A program made the position numbers and the translations under genes. Shown here piece by piece: positions 1 through 11,103 of a stretch of DNA of 64,000 bases (position 1 is its first letter; each line of letters starts with the position of its first letter). The notes under the pieces were generated by a model. It did no database searches. It saw only the letters and a program-made list of their open reading frames with translations, and was not told where the DNA came from. The stretch spans positions 310,001-374,000 of the forward strand of contig NZ_CP101415.1 of NCBI RefSeq assembly GCF_024339025.1, read 5' to 3'. This DNA is from Mycoplasma bradburyae. Lineage in GTDB: Bacteria > Bacillota_I > Bacilli_A > Mycoplasmatales > Mycoplasmoidaceae.

Positions 1-1
1 T

Positions 2-3000
2 TTAGCTAATTTCACCATCTTAAAGGTTAATAATGATTCTTGAGAAGAAATGGTTAGAAATAAAACTAAAAGCATTATTGAACCTACTTATAATGAACCT
101 ACTGAAAGTTATTCAAGTCAAGAAACTACTGTAAGTTCTCAAGAACAAATTAAATCAGCTCTATCGAGTGGTGTAACAAAAATTAAACTATCTGCCAACA
201 TTAATGTTGATAGTACTATTGAAATAAATAAAGATGTAACTATTCTATACAATGGCCATAAAATTACGGGATTTAGAGGAGGTCCAGTATTTAGGGTTAA
301 AGGCGACAATCACAACATTAGTTTTGTTGGTAACAGTAGTAACAATTCAAACGAAGGTATCTTTGATGGAAACGGAATGATTTTATCAAGTGGTGCTATC
401 GAAATATCTGGGAATAATAATAAAGTTCTAATTAAAAACGGTACTTATTCAAATAATAGCGGTAGAAACGGTGGTGCTATTTATATGAATAGTAAAGGTG
501 GTTCTTTATTAATAGATGGAGCTAAGATTAATAATAACCGATCAGTTTCTAGTAATTATGGTCGTGGCGGTGCTATCTATGTTGAAAAAGGAACTGCTAA
601 AGTTAAATCCGGTGAATTGAAGAATAACAGTTCTGATTATGTTGGTGGAGCTGTAGCAGTTAATGCTAATGCTAAATTTATTTTAGCTGGTGGCGAAATA
701 TCAAATAACAGTGTTAATTATGATGTTGGTAACCAAGACGGAGGTGGAGGAGCTATAGCTGCTCTTAGACATGGTGCGTTTATCGAATTAGCTGGCGGAA
801 ATATTACTAATAATAGTGTTCGAGGTGAACATGCTTATGGGGGAGCTATCAAGGATGCTTTAAATTCTATTACTATTTCTGGTAATGTAAATATTAGCAA
901 CAACCAAGACAAAACAAGAAAAACAACAAGTAATATAGCACTAGAATACAAAAAGTTTAAAAACGATGATAGTGCTATATCAAAGATTAAATATAAAAAC
1001 AACGCTTCTGCAATAACTGCTTCTAACAAAATCGGTGTTCATTATATTAAACAGGGAACAGGACTTTTTGTTGATAAAACTACTACTGGTAGTATTAGTC
1101 TTCCAAGTTTATTTACAAGCGATAATTCTAAATACCAAATAACAACTGATGGTCATATTCAAGCAAGAGAAGATGATTATGAAATTGTTGTTAAAAATGA
1201 TACTAACGCAATAACATATGGATCATCCGGTCAATATCGTATAAGTCTATATAAAAATGGCGATAAACAAAATGATCAAGATGTTAAACTAATTTTTAAA
1301 GGACGTGAAATAGCTCCATATTGAGATGATAATGAAGCTGTTTTTGTTATCAGTCCTATTGGTCAAAAATTAGATATGAAGCTTGGTGATAATGAATTTG
1401 AATTAGTATGAAAAGATAATGCTAAGATCATTAGAAAAAATATTAATATTACATTTTCTCCAGCAATCATTGAAAACAATGAAATTATTTGACAAGATTA
1501 TCAAATCCGAAAAGAAGGAGATGGTAAATATGTTAAAGCTGAAATAACAAGTAGTTCTATTTATAACAATGACGAAGGTAAGGTGTTTATCAAGGTTAAT
1601 AATGCTAGAAACCAAAAAGCTGGTAAATACACTGCTTACATCGCAGGAATTGGCGGTGAAAAAGCAAAATATTACCGATTAGCTAGTGGTATTCCGGATG
1701 AATACTGACAAAAGACATATACAATCAACAAAGATAGTCAAGCAATCGTTATTGAAGGTTCTCCTAAAGAAAAATCAATTTTAATGGGTGAATCATATAC
1801 TTATAAATTCCAAATTAGTCAAAATGATACTCCTTTAACTACTGGTAAGATTCAAATCTTATATAAAGGAAATGTTTTAAAAGAACAACCATTAGATGTT
1901 GAAGGTAAAGCTGAAATCTTATTTGACCGATCTAGTTATTTAGGCTATGGCGATCATAATTTAACAATTAAATACGTATCAAATGATGGTAGTAAAACTC
2001 AATCTACTGATTGACTTTTAAGTGTTAATAAGAATGGATTAAAACAACTTTATTTCGATGGTAGTTTAAGTGCTAAAAGTGATTACGGTGTTTCATTTTC
2101 AGATTTAGCAATTACTTCAAATGGCACAGTAAAAGATGCGCAAAATAACGTCGTTGAAGGTAACTGAAAATGAGTTGTTGAAGATTTCTTAGAAAAACCA
2201 ACTCCTTCAAGTAAGAAAACATACAAGGCTATTTTTATTCCTAAGAAAACAGGTGTTTATAAGGATCTAGTAACTGATGTTAGTGTAAATATTCAGAAAG
2301 CTAAGCAAATTGGTAGTGCATTTATAGATATTGAATATTTTACAAAAAATAGTATTAAGGTAAATGATTATCTAAGTAAAAATGGGACAGAAACATTATA
2401 TTCGTTAGATGGAACTAAATGACAACCTTCATCACTATTTGCTGATTTAAATCCCGGACAACAATATACTGTTTATATGAAATACGGAGGAAATGACAAA
2501 TATTTTGATAGTAAAGTTAGTGAAGGTAAAAGAGTAACTTTATTTAGTCCATCTAGCGGTTCTAATACTCTTAATATTGAAGCGAATCCTACAGCATCAG
2601 CATCTTATGGAACTGAATTAAAAGATATATTTATATCAGGTGGTTTAGTTAAAAATAATGGATCAATAGTTCAAGGAAAATGACAATGAGATGCCAATCA
2701 AGATCTAACAACATTACATGAAAAACCGTCTGTAGGTGGCTCTAAACAATATAAAGCTATATTTGTGCCTAATAACCATGATAAAGAACTTGGTGTAATA
2801 TCAGCTACCATTACTCCGACTATAAGTAAAGCTACTCAAAATCAACTTTTAAGAATAACATTATCATCTGTTTCTAAAACAAGTATTCACTTAAATCAAA
2901 TTACTAGTCCTAACGGTACTAAAGTTCAATATAAAGTAAATAACGGTTCTTGACAAGATTCACCTAATTTTGATAACCTTAGCCCTGATACGAATTATGT

Positions 3001-4612
3001 TTTTAAAGCTAAATTCTTAGGTAATGATTCATATTATGAATCACCTGAAACAAGCGCTACTTATTCTACTGATTCTACAGATGATAATAAAAATGCAACA
3101 TATTCAATCTCTTTAGAACATAAAAATGATCATGTTGTTTATGGTCAAGATGTTTCTGTATCAGTAATAGTAAAAAATGATAAGACTCATCAAAATGCAA
3201 CAAATGGTAAAGTTAGAATGTTCCGTGACTCTACTTTTATTTGTGAAGCTGATGTAATTGACGGTAAAGCGGTTTTAACTTATAACACTGCTGGTAAGAT
3301 AATTACTGCATTTAAAAAAGGTTATGATGGAGCTGGTCAATATATAAGAATAGTTTATACTTCAAGCGGTAATAAGTCAGTAGTTCTTTTTGATAATTTA
3401 ATTGTTTATAAAAAAGAATTAAGTGTAGAATGAAAGAACAACAAAGTTCGTTATGAAAACGATAATAAGAAAGTTAAAGCAAGACCTAATAATCTAGTAG
3501 GTACTGATGATTTAAGGTTATATGTTGATAACGGCAATGAACAAAGTTCAGGGGTGTATACAGCAAGAGCATATATTAATGATTCTAAAGATTTAGAAAC
3601 ACCTTGATATGTTTTAGATTCTAGTAAGAGTTTTACAGATTACACAATTAAACCTGCTAGCGAAAAACCACAAGGATATGTGGATGAAAATGATGACGAC
3701 TCTGATAGCTGAGAATATACTAACACATACTCTAATAGTAATGAAAATTCGAATGATAATTCATGATCTAATAATTATGATAATTCAGTAGATTCAAACA
3801 ATTCCGATAGTTCTACAAGTTCTAATAGTTCTGATAATTCAGTTGATTCAAATGAATCAAGAAACAATGAAACAACTAACCGTCCTGTAAATAATAAACC
3901 AAAATTAACTGGAATTAGTTGAATTGATGTCATGGTTGTTAAACCTGATTGTGATATGAATAACAGTGATCTTAAGTTACCTAATGAGCTTAAAGTATGA
4001 ACTGATTCAGCAGGTTCTATAAATCTTCCAGTTAATTGAGATTTAAATAATATAACTTCTAGCGACAAAGAAGTTGATGGTCAAAAATTCAAGAACTTAT
4101 CAATTAATGGTCATATTATTTTAAATGATAAGATTGATCAAAACGATGTTTCATTAAATGTAACAGCTGAACGATTAGTTCCACAATTTGACAAGTCTAA
4201 AAAAGATGTTGAATTAAATGTTGTTGTTCCAGATCCTGAGAATACTAATAAAGCAACTATTCTTATTAATAAACCTAAGAATTACAAAATTTATTATTCA
4301 ATTGGTGATCAAACTCCAACAGTTGATAGTCCGTTATACACTGAACCTACTGAGATTGTTAATGATTCAACTGAAGATAAAACAATTACAATCAAATATT
4401 TGATTGTAGATGAAGAAACAAACAAAGCAGTTGAAAAGAGTTATTCATTTGTATTAAAAGGTAATACAACTATAGATGACAAACCAGAAACTAACAATAA
4501 ATCAAATTTAACAACTATTCTAGCTGCTACAATTCCTACAGTTGGAGCGGTAGGTATAATTGGTGCTATTGCTTACTTCTTTAGTAGAAGAAAGAAAAGA
4601 ATGACTAGATAA
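2..4612 (+). CDS. Large modular surface protein (5' end outside window)
   Basis: Open from the left edge through many UGA (Trp) codons to TAA at 4610-4612, giving at least 1536 residues. Residues ~130-300 hold short repeats of the type NNS-x(n)-GGAI (cores near 470, 565, 645, 750 and 840), typical of right-handed beta-helix/POMP-like passenger repeats. Ig-like modules follow (around 1180-1700 and 1770-2020), then two related copies of a ~210-residue unit (about 2060-2540 and 2590-3070); each ends in an FN3-like half with the pattern NG..W..S..F..L.P...Y and GND.Y. Another Ig-like module covers 3110-3420, then a Ser/Asn/Asp-rich stretch (3700-3870). The C-terminus (4510-4600) is a hydrophobic segment followed by RRKKR, so the protein is probably membrane-anchored with its bulk outside. 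No family name is recognised for the whole protein. Adhesion or shielding is inference from architecture. Confidence 0.85.
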
Positions 4613-4659
4613 CTATAAAAAATATATACTTTAGTTTTAGAGGTATTTCATAAAAAGAA

Positions 4660-4694
4660 AAAATAATGCAACACTTTATGTGTTGCATTATTTT
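4660..4694 (+). terminator. Rho-independent terminator of the surface-protein gene
   Basis: A perfect 15-bp inverted repeat (4660-4674 and 4680-4694) with a 5-base loop TTTAT. The right arm ends in ATTATTTT and is followed by more T-rich sequence. It sits 50 bases after the stop of the upstream gene. Confidence 0.8.
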
Positions 4695-4850
4695 GTTTTA
4701 TTGAACCTAATTAATCTACAAAGTTGTAGAATGCTATAACTTATTGAAGAAATATTAAGGTTTATTGGTTGATAATATTAATTAAGTAAACCGTAGATTA
4801 AATTAGTTTATTTATCTTGTTAATAAATAAGTCTTATCGTATAAATAGTA

Positions 4851-5285
4851 CTAATTTTTTTCAATGCAGTAAATCTTTTTATTAATCTCTCATAATTTTT
4901 CTTCATCCAAATGAATTTCTTCAATATCGTTCTGATTATTATTCAACTTATCCATTATTAATTCGTACAATTCATTTGATATTTCAGGATTAGTTTTTAA
5001 CACATTATCATACCTAGATGGTTTTGTAAAAAATAATTTATCGTAGTTAATTCTAGTTTTAGATTTAGAAGGTTTTTTTGTATATTTGGTTCTTCGTCTA
5101 TAAAATTCTGAATATCCTTGTAATTCGACTTTTTCATATATAGTTTAACTCTTTGACATTGAACAAAATAAGGATTATTGATATTTCTTTTGATGCAAAT
5201 ATAGATATGGGAGGTAAGTGCTAAATCATTTTTTTAGATCTGTATAAGTAGATCTGTATAAGGTATTTTTATTGTTATTACATCC
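4851..5285 (-). pseudogene. Broken gene directly downstream of the Panacea gene
   Basis: Read on the minus strand, coding-like sequence starts just after the Panacea stop and runs to TAG at 4851-4853, but in more than one frame. One segment (about 5237-5140) contains LALTSHIYICIKRN and FVQCQRVKLY. A second frame (about 5135-4851) contains ELQGYSEFYRRRTKYTKK and ends KIYCIEKN. A stop lies at each frame change. A direct duplication (TTATACAGATCTAC then TTATACAGATC) at 5236-5260 is one visible lesion, and a frame change near 5135 is another. The product is not recognised. Position and orientation suggest it was the co-transcribed partner of the Panacea gene, possibly its toxin; that role is inference. 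Confidence 0.5.
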
Positions 5286-5290
5286 TTAAA

Positions 5291-5983
5291 TTAATCAAAA
5301 ATTATATCCCCTTCTTCGTCAATATCAACAAAAATAGGATTATGAACTTTCTTGTTATATTTAATTTCTTTTAGTTTATTTTCTAAATCATGAAGTTCTC
5401 CAGATACAAACATTTCATTGTATTTATCTCTAGGAAAAATAAAGTAAAATTCAGATTTATTAAAATTAATTATCATTGATTTTTTTACTAATTCTAAGGG
5501 GTACAAATCATATAATTCTTTAATCAGTTTTTTGTCATTATCATTAAAATCATTTTTTGATAATTTTAAAAATGGATTATTCAATATCTCTTTCTCTTTA
5601 TTTTTTCGAATATTAAATTCATGAGTAATTTCTGATAATTCATTTCCTGTTAATGATTTAACGATAAATGATATTCTCTCCGCAACCTCTTCATTTACAT
5701 CATTTATATGGTTATTATATACATTTTCACAATCATTTTGAAAATCTTTAATTTTAACAATTCTCTTTCTTACATCTTGTAATTCGTTCCAAATGTATTC
5801 ATATACTGGACCATTTTTAAAACCTAATAAATTAGAAAAATTAGTTTTTTCACCTAAGCTATTAATAGTTGCTTCATACAGAAATAAAAATTTATTTAGT
5901 TTCAAACTAGAATATTCATTTCTTTTTAATCATCAACCAGATAATGCTTTTTGCCAATCATTTGTATCAAAGAAAATGCTCAT
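5291..5983 (-). CDS. Panacea-domain protein (SocA/DUF4065-like), candidate antitoxin
   Basis: Minus strand, ATG at 5981-5983, 230 residues, with two adjacent UGA Trp codons near residues 17-18 (SGWWLKRNEYSSLKLNKFL). The N-terminal part resembles the Panacea domain: a helix of the type KLNKFLFLYEA followed by the GPV signature in FKNGPVYEYIWNEL. The C-terminal half is charged and ends in an acidic tail (DIDEEGDIIFD). Panacea proteins are known as promiscuous antitoxin domains that pair with unrelated toxins. The gene is intact although everything around it on this strand is broken. The family call rests on motif reading only. Confidence 0.6.
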
Positions 5984-6199
5984 AATAAATATTTATTATA
6001 TCAATTAAGATTTGTAACACTTTAAGTTATCAGAATATTAATAACCGATTTATCAAAACTTTCTTAAATTAATCATTTACAAAATAATTAACATAATTAT
6101 TATTTTTAATAAATTAAAAATAATATACGCTATAAAATTATTGAAATATCTTATATTTTTTTAAATAACATTGATCTTTTTTGGTGGAGATTGAATTAT

Positions 6200-6920
6200 A
6201 AAAACCATTATTTCTTGTTCTTTAAATGGAGAATTGGAATTAAAATTAATTTAATAGAGTTTATTGAAAGACTGCCTATCATACTTGATTTCTTTGAATG
6301 AAATTTATTGTTCATTACAGGTGATGATAAGTAATAAAATAAATATTTACTATTTATCTTCTTTGGTTTAAAACAAGTTAATTTATTAACAAGGAAACAT
6401 CCTCTGTTAAATAACCTGTTTTTCTTCCTGCGTTTCCGAATTCAATACATAATAATGAAGAATTAGTATTAGCTATTTTAAAGTTGTTATTAAATTGTAT
6501 TTTTGCGACCTTTTTTAGTTTATAGAATTATCGAAACCTGCTCTTTTGTCGTTATATAGTTATAGCCATTTATATGGCCTTTATATTTAGCTTTTTTATG
6601 TTTATATTATTTTCTCTATAAATACTTAAAATTGTTCTAATTTAACTCATTCTCAACTATCAGAAATGATAAATGATAGTTTATTATCATCGCATGTTTT
6701 TGTCCATTTATTATTCAAAAAAACCAACAATTTTTCCATAAATAAAACTATAATTTTGTTAATTTTTTACCGTGTTTTTTCAAAATTATTTTATATTTTC
6801 TTATCTAATTTTATTTAGTGATTTAATGACTAGTTAGTACATTTTAATTACAGTAGGAATGTACCTTCAACGGCGTATTGAAGAATAGATTTTTTAAGTT
6901 GATCACCAGTAATTATTTTT
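6200..6920 (-). pseudogene. hsdS: Remnant of type I restriction-modification specificity subunit (hsdS)
   Basis: Fragments in several minus-strand frames are characteristic of HsdS. LKKSILQYAVEGTF (6858-6905) is the usual N-terminal helix of the subunit. LLCIEFGNAGRKTGYLTEDV (about 6398-6460) matches a target-recognition-domain core, and it is followed by KLTCFKPKKINSKYLFYYL (6317-6380). The conserved FKEQE of the central helix entrance lies at 6210-6227. Frameshifts and stops separate the pieces, and about 400 bases between the N-terminal helix and the TRD core carry nothing I can read. It lies just downstream of hsdM remains, as in an hsdM-hsdS operon. Non-functional. Confidence 0.7.
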
Positions 6921-6929
6921 ATCTTTTTC

Positions 6930-7746
6930 TTCTGTTAAAAAAATTATTAATTTCATATAAAATGTCATCAATTTTTTTACTAATTTTTTCTTTTAGATAT
7001 TTATTAATTAATTTTTTTAGGTTCTATGATTTCTTTTCATTATGCAAGAAACCACAAAGATCCTAATTATAGTTAAGTTCAGTTAATTCTTCAACATTAT
7101 ATTTTTCATCTTTACAACCTTTTCGTCAGTAACCTCTTCTCTGTTATTTGACCATTCTTCAACCAAGTTTAATTTTCTAATAACATTAGTTTTGTTTTAA
7201 AAAGTTTTTATAACCTTTAGGCATATCTAAACGATAAACTCAATCATCTTTAGTTCTTTTAGTCTTATTAAAGAAGAATACATTAGTTGTGTTCCGGTAT
7301 AAGATGAAAGGATTTATTAAGATTGCGTTGAACTTTTCTTCTTCAACCTAATTTAAAGATTTTCTTATGAACTATTACCATTTATTATGTTTAGGGAATA
7401 AACATCGTGAATCAATAGACTAGTTATAGCTAAAAGATAAGGTAAAGGTTTTTTCTCTATACCAAATAAATTTCTTTTAAACATTCCATGATCTTTAACT
7501 AGTTTAATTCTAAGTAATAAACATTTATATACATGAAATTAAAGAACCACCTGTTCATATACAAAATCTGAAATTCAATCAGTTGTTTTAGGATCTACTG
7601 CTTAAAAATAAAATCGGTTAATGATCTAGGTGTATAAGATTCTCCAGTATTTCCTGATGATTAGAAATTCTTTAAAATGTTTCATAAATTTAGCTATCAT
7701 TGCGCATTGTGTCCTGATTTTTTTTATAAAGTTATTTATTACTCAT
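6930..7746 (-). pseudogene. hsdM: Remnant of type I DNA methyltransferase subunit (hsdM), internally deleted
   Basis: Minus-strand pieces in order: MSN start near 7746; TGESYTPRSL (about 7619-7645), the conserved GE.YTPR of N6-adenine MTases; a TGGS motif; IEKKPLPYLLAITSLLIHDV (7410-7465); FNAILINPF (near 7335), a damaged NPPF catalytic motif; then directly FFFNKTKRTKDDWVYRLDMP (about 7215-7280) and YNxDLCGF (7045-7065). About 820 bp remain of a gene usually longer than 1.5 kb. The jump from the NPPF region to the FFFNKT region indicates a large internal deletion. Many frameshifts and TAA/TAG stops are present. Non-functional. Confidence 0.75.
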
Positions 7747-8052
7747 AGTTACAACTTATCTAAAAAAATATTAAAGGTAATCCTTGATTATTGCTTCTAA
7801 TCATGCAAACTTAAAACTAGTTATCTAATATATTTATTTAGTTCATATATAAACTAAATACTATCGAAAAATAAGTGTTAAATATAGTTAAATAATAAAA
7901 TGATTTTTACGAATAAAAATCTATAGATTTATATAACTTAAGACTTAATAACCTAAATTTTATTGATTTATTAAACTCTTGAAACTACCTAAAACAAGCT
8001 TATATTAAGTAATAATCAAATATTTAAAATAGAATATTTTAATATTTAGTGT
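7747..8052. other. AT-rich intergenic region upstream of sufC
   Basis: About 300 bases between the hsdM remnant (reading left) and sufC (reading right). I see no coding frame. The stretch is very AT-rich with several TAAAAT-like hexamers near 8020-8045, so it presumably holds the suf promoter, but no single -10/-35 pair stands out. Confidence 0.5.
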
Positions 8053-8856
8053 ATGTCAGAATTATTACTAAGCAATTTAAGTGTTAATATAGGTGAAAAA
8101 AGAATATTGACCAATATAACAGCATCTATTAAAGCGGGTGATGTTGTAGCAATCATGGGTCCTAATGGACATGGAAAATCTACTTTATTAAAAACTATTA
8201 TGGGTCATTATGATTCAAAAATAGTAAGAGGTAAAATTGTTTTCAAAGATCAAGTTCTTAACAAAATGGAAGTAGATGAAAGAGCTAGATTAGGTTTATA
8301 TTTAGCTAGTCAATCTCCTGAAGAAATTCCTGGTGTTTCATTAGTTGAATTTATTCGTTCAGCGATAAATGCTAGAAGAGAAAAACCTATTGATTTACCG
8401 GAGTTTTATAAAATAGTTCAATCTAACACTAAAAAACTTAAAATGAATTTTGAACTTTTAAATCGTTCTATTAATGAAGGTTTTAGTGGCGGTGAAAAGA
8501 AGAAGAATGAAATCCTTCTTTTAAAGACTATTAATCCAGATTTTGCTATGCTTGATGAAATCGATTCTGGATTAGATGTTGATGCTTTAAAAATAATTAC
8601 TAAAGAACTTCAAGAATGAATTAAAGATAAAACTAAATCACTAATCATAGTTTCTCACTATGAAAGAATGTTTAAATTAATTAAACCTACAAAAGTATTT
8701 GTTGTTGTAAATGGAACAATAATTACTCAAGGCGATGCTAGTTTAGCTAAAAGAATCGACAAAGAAGGTTATGATTGAATTAGAAAAGAATTCAATATTG
8801 ACTTTAAAGAAAACAAAAATCAAGATTTTGATCTAATCGATCCATTAGGTAAATAA
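8053..8856 (+). CDS. sufC: SUF system ABC ATPase SufC
   Basis: 267 residues, ATG at 8053, TAA at 8854-8856, with two in-frame UGA codons. Walker A is GPNGHGKSTLLKTI (residues ~36-49), the ABC signature is FSGGEKKKNEILLL, Walker B leads into DEIDSGLDVDALK, and the switch histidine is in VSHYERMF. SufC is the soluble ATPase that drives Fe-S assembly on the SufB-SufD scaffold in the cytosol. First gene of sufCDSUB; sufD starts 6 bases after the stop. Confidence 0.95.
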
Positions 8857-8862
8857 TGAATT

Positions 8863-9501
8863 ATGGATAAAAAATATTTTGTTTTAGTCGATTCTAATAG
8901 TTCGGAATTTAATTATCAGATACCTAAAAATGTCGATAGCTTTATTCATTTTTTGGATATAAATAATAGCCATTCTAATTTAAATATAAATGTTGACTTA
9001 AATGAGAATTCTTCGGCAAAAGTTATTATTTCTACATTTGGTATCAATGAAAATAATAAGAAATATAACATTAAATTAAACCATTTATCAAACAACGCAA
9101 AAAGCGTTTATCAAAACTATGTTGTAGCGACTGATTCTTCGAGTGTGTCTTCAACAATAACTAGCGTTATAAAAAACAACACCTATCACAATGATACGAT
9201 TCAAGAAATCAGAGGTGTATTATTAAGTGATGATGCAACTGTTAAAGGTGAACCGCAATTGATCATTGATGATAATAATGTTAAAGCTAAACACGCTATG
9301 GCTGTGGGTAGATTAAATCAAGGTCACTTGTTTTATTTAATGTCTAAAGGTGTTCCTAAATCAGAGGCTATCAAACTAATCTTGATGGGTTACTTCATTA
9401 AAACAATCGGAATAATAGATGAAGAAGAAAAGAGAAAAGAAATAATTAAGCAGATTGAAGATTTATTCTTAAAAGTTAATTATGAAAGTTCAATTAATTA
9501 G
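8863..9501 (+). CDS. sufD: SUF scaffold protein SufD (short form)
   Basis: 212 residues, much shorter than the usual 350-430 for SufD, mainly by lacking N-terminal sequence. The C-terminal core is typical of the SufB/SufD fold: a beta-rich middle, then LIIDDNNVKAKHAMAVGR and LFYLMSKGVPKSEAIKLIL. The latter resembles the end of SufB in this same operon ([20 protein letters not shown]). It is thought to form the SufBC2D complex with SufB and SufC. The 3' end overlaps sufS by 20 bases, which suggests translational coupling. Confidence 0.85.
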   Translation: MDKKYFVLVDSNSSEFNYQIPKNVDSFIHFLDINNSHSNLNINVDLNENSSAKVIISTFGINENNKKYNIKLNHLSNNAKSVYQNYVVATDSSSVSSTITSVIKNNTYHNDTIQEIRGVLLSDDATVKGEPQLIIDDNNVKAKHAMAVGRLNQGHLFYLMSKGVPKSEAIKLILMGYFIKTIGIIDEEEKRKEIIKQIEDLFLKVNYESSIN

Positions 9502-10678
9502 AGAGCAATTTAGTTGATTAAAAAATAATAAAGATTGAATTTATTTTGACAATTCAGCAACAAGTCTAAAGCCTGATGTCGTAATAAATTCAATATCTGA
9601 TTATTATCAAAATTGATCGCTAAATCCGCATAATAAAGATACGGATATATCTAATAAATTAAACGTAATAATTAATGAGACTAGAGAAAAAACAGCTAAA
9701 TATTTAGGTGTTAATGCCAATGAAATAATTTTCAATAGTTCGGCTACAGAAATATTGAATTTATTTAGTTTTGGTTTAAGTTCTTATCTTAAATCTGGTG
9801 ATGAAATCATAGTTAATGAATTAGAACACGCAAGTAATCTAGTTAATTGAATAGAATTAGCTAAAAGAAACAATCTTAACTTAGTTTTAGTTAAATCTTT
9901 AGATGAAATTAAAGATAAAGTTAATAATAAAACTAAGGTTGTTTCTTTTTCTGCGTTATCAAATGTTTTTGGTTATGAAGTTGATTATCTAAATTATGCA
10001 AAAACAATAAAAACTAAAAATAAAGATTGTTTAGTTTTTATTGATGCAACACAATTAGCTGCGCATAAAAAGATTGAAATTACCGAAGATATTGATGGAT
10101 TATGCTTTTCAGCTCATAAAATTTTTGGGCCAACTGGTTTAGGAATTGGATACATCAAAAAAGCGTTACAAAAAACATTAAAACCACTTAAATATGGCGG
10201 GGATATGTATTATGATTTTAATATCAATAATAAAACAATCTCATTCAAAGACAACCCACTTAAATACGAAGCTGGAACTAATAATATCGCATCAATCTAT
10301 GCTTGATCTAAATCATTAGATTTTATTAATGATATTCATGAAAATGGTTGGTATGATTACGAACAAGAATTAGTTAATTACTTCAAGAAAAAAGTTAAAG
10401 AACAAGATAAACTAATTCTTATCAATAAAGATTGTAGTTTTCCAATTTTCTTAGTTCAGATACCTAACATTCATTCACAGGATCTTGCTTGGTATCTTTC
10501 AACTAAGAAGATTGTCACAAGAGCTGGTGTATCTTGTGTTCATTTATTAAAGAATTATCAAAAAGATGGTTATGTTAGAGTTTCGTTATCGGTATATAAT
10601 ACAAAAGAAGAAATTGACTATTTCTTTGAAGTTATCAAAGACTTTGAATTAAAGGATGTTTTAAATGAACTATTCTAA
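9482..10678 (+). CDS. sufS: Cysteine desulfurase SufS
   Basis: 398 residues, ATG at 9482 (inside the sufD 3' end), TAA at 10676-10678. It is a class V aminotransferase-fold, PLP-dependent enzyme that releases sulfur from cysteine. Visible marks are YFDNSATSLKP near the N-terminus, the PLP lysine in FSAHKIFGPTGLG, and the persulfide cysteine in TRAGVSCVHL near residue 350. Length is normal for the SufS group. It overlaps sufU by 14 bases, matching the SufS-SufU sulfur relay of Gram-positive SUF systems. Confidence 0.95.
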
Positions 10679-11099
10679 CCCATTGATAAGAAGACAAGTA
10701 ATAATAGATTATTACCAAAACCCAATAAATTACCTAAAAACACCTATTAACAACGATCAATATCAAACAATACAAACTAAATCAGATAGTTGCACAGATC
10801 AATTTGATATTTATCTATTAATTAAAGATAACGTAATAGTTGATCTTAAGTTTAGTGGTAGTGGTTGTATTATTTCCCAAACCACTTTTGATTGTTTATC
10901 TAAATATTTAGTTAACAAGAATATTAATGAAGCTAAAGAATTATTAAATGCTTATTTAGAATTCATTTTTAATGATCAAAAAAATGCAATATTAGCCGAA
11001 GAATTTGAAGTTTTTTCTTCAGTTAACATGCAATCAAATAGAACAATATGTGCAACAATTAATGCAAAAGCATTAATTGATTATTTAAATAAGGAGTAA
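10665..11099 (+). CDS. sufU: Sulfur-acceptor protein SufU
   Basis: 144 residues. Three ligand cysteines sit in the expected places: TKSDSCTDQ, FSGSGCIISQ and NRTICATINA. In Gram-positive SUF systems SufU is a zinc protein that accepts persulfide from SufS. The start lies within the sufS 3' end. A purine-rich AAGGAG at the end of this gene serves sufB. Confidence 0.93.
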   Translation: MNYSNPLIRRQVIIDYYQNPINYLKTPINNDQYQTIQTKSDSCTDQFDIYLLIKDNVIVDLKFSGSGCIISQTTFDCLSKYLVNKNINEAKELLNAYLEFIFNDQKNAILAEEFEVFSSVNMQSNRTICATINAKALIDYLNKE

Positions 11100-11103
11100 A
11101 TCA

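Noticed and set aside
1322..1324. In-frame TGA codons taken as stops, which would split most genes into pieces
   Set aside because: They fall at conserved Trp positions (for example in IleRS, SufB, TrmB and GpsA), so the organism reads UGA as Trp.
3775..4068. Minus-strand Ser/Glu-rich frame opposite the Ser/Asn linker
   Set aside because: A low-complexity shadow of the repeat-like linker in the large surface protein.
5793..6008. Plus-strand open frame over the Panacea gene start
   Set aside because: It lies antisense to the coding N-terminus of the Panacea gene and has no motif or ribosome-binding site.
6878..7066. Plus-strand 62-codon frame rich in Phe and Leu
   Set aside because: It is the complement of Lys/Glu-rich hsdM remains, which yields Phe/Leu codons by default.
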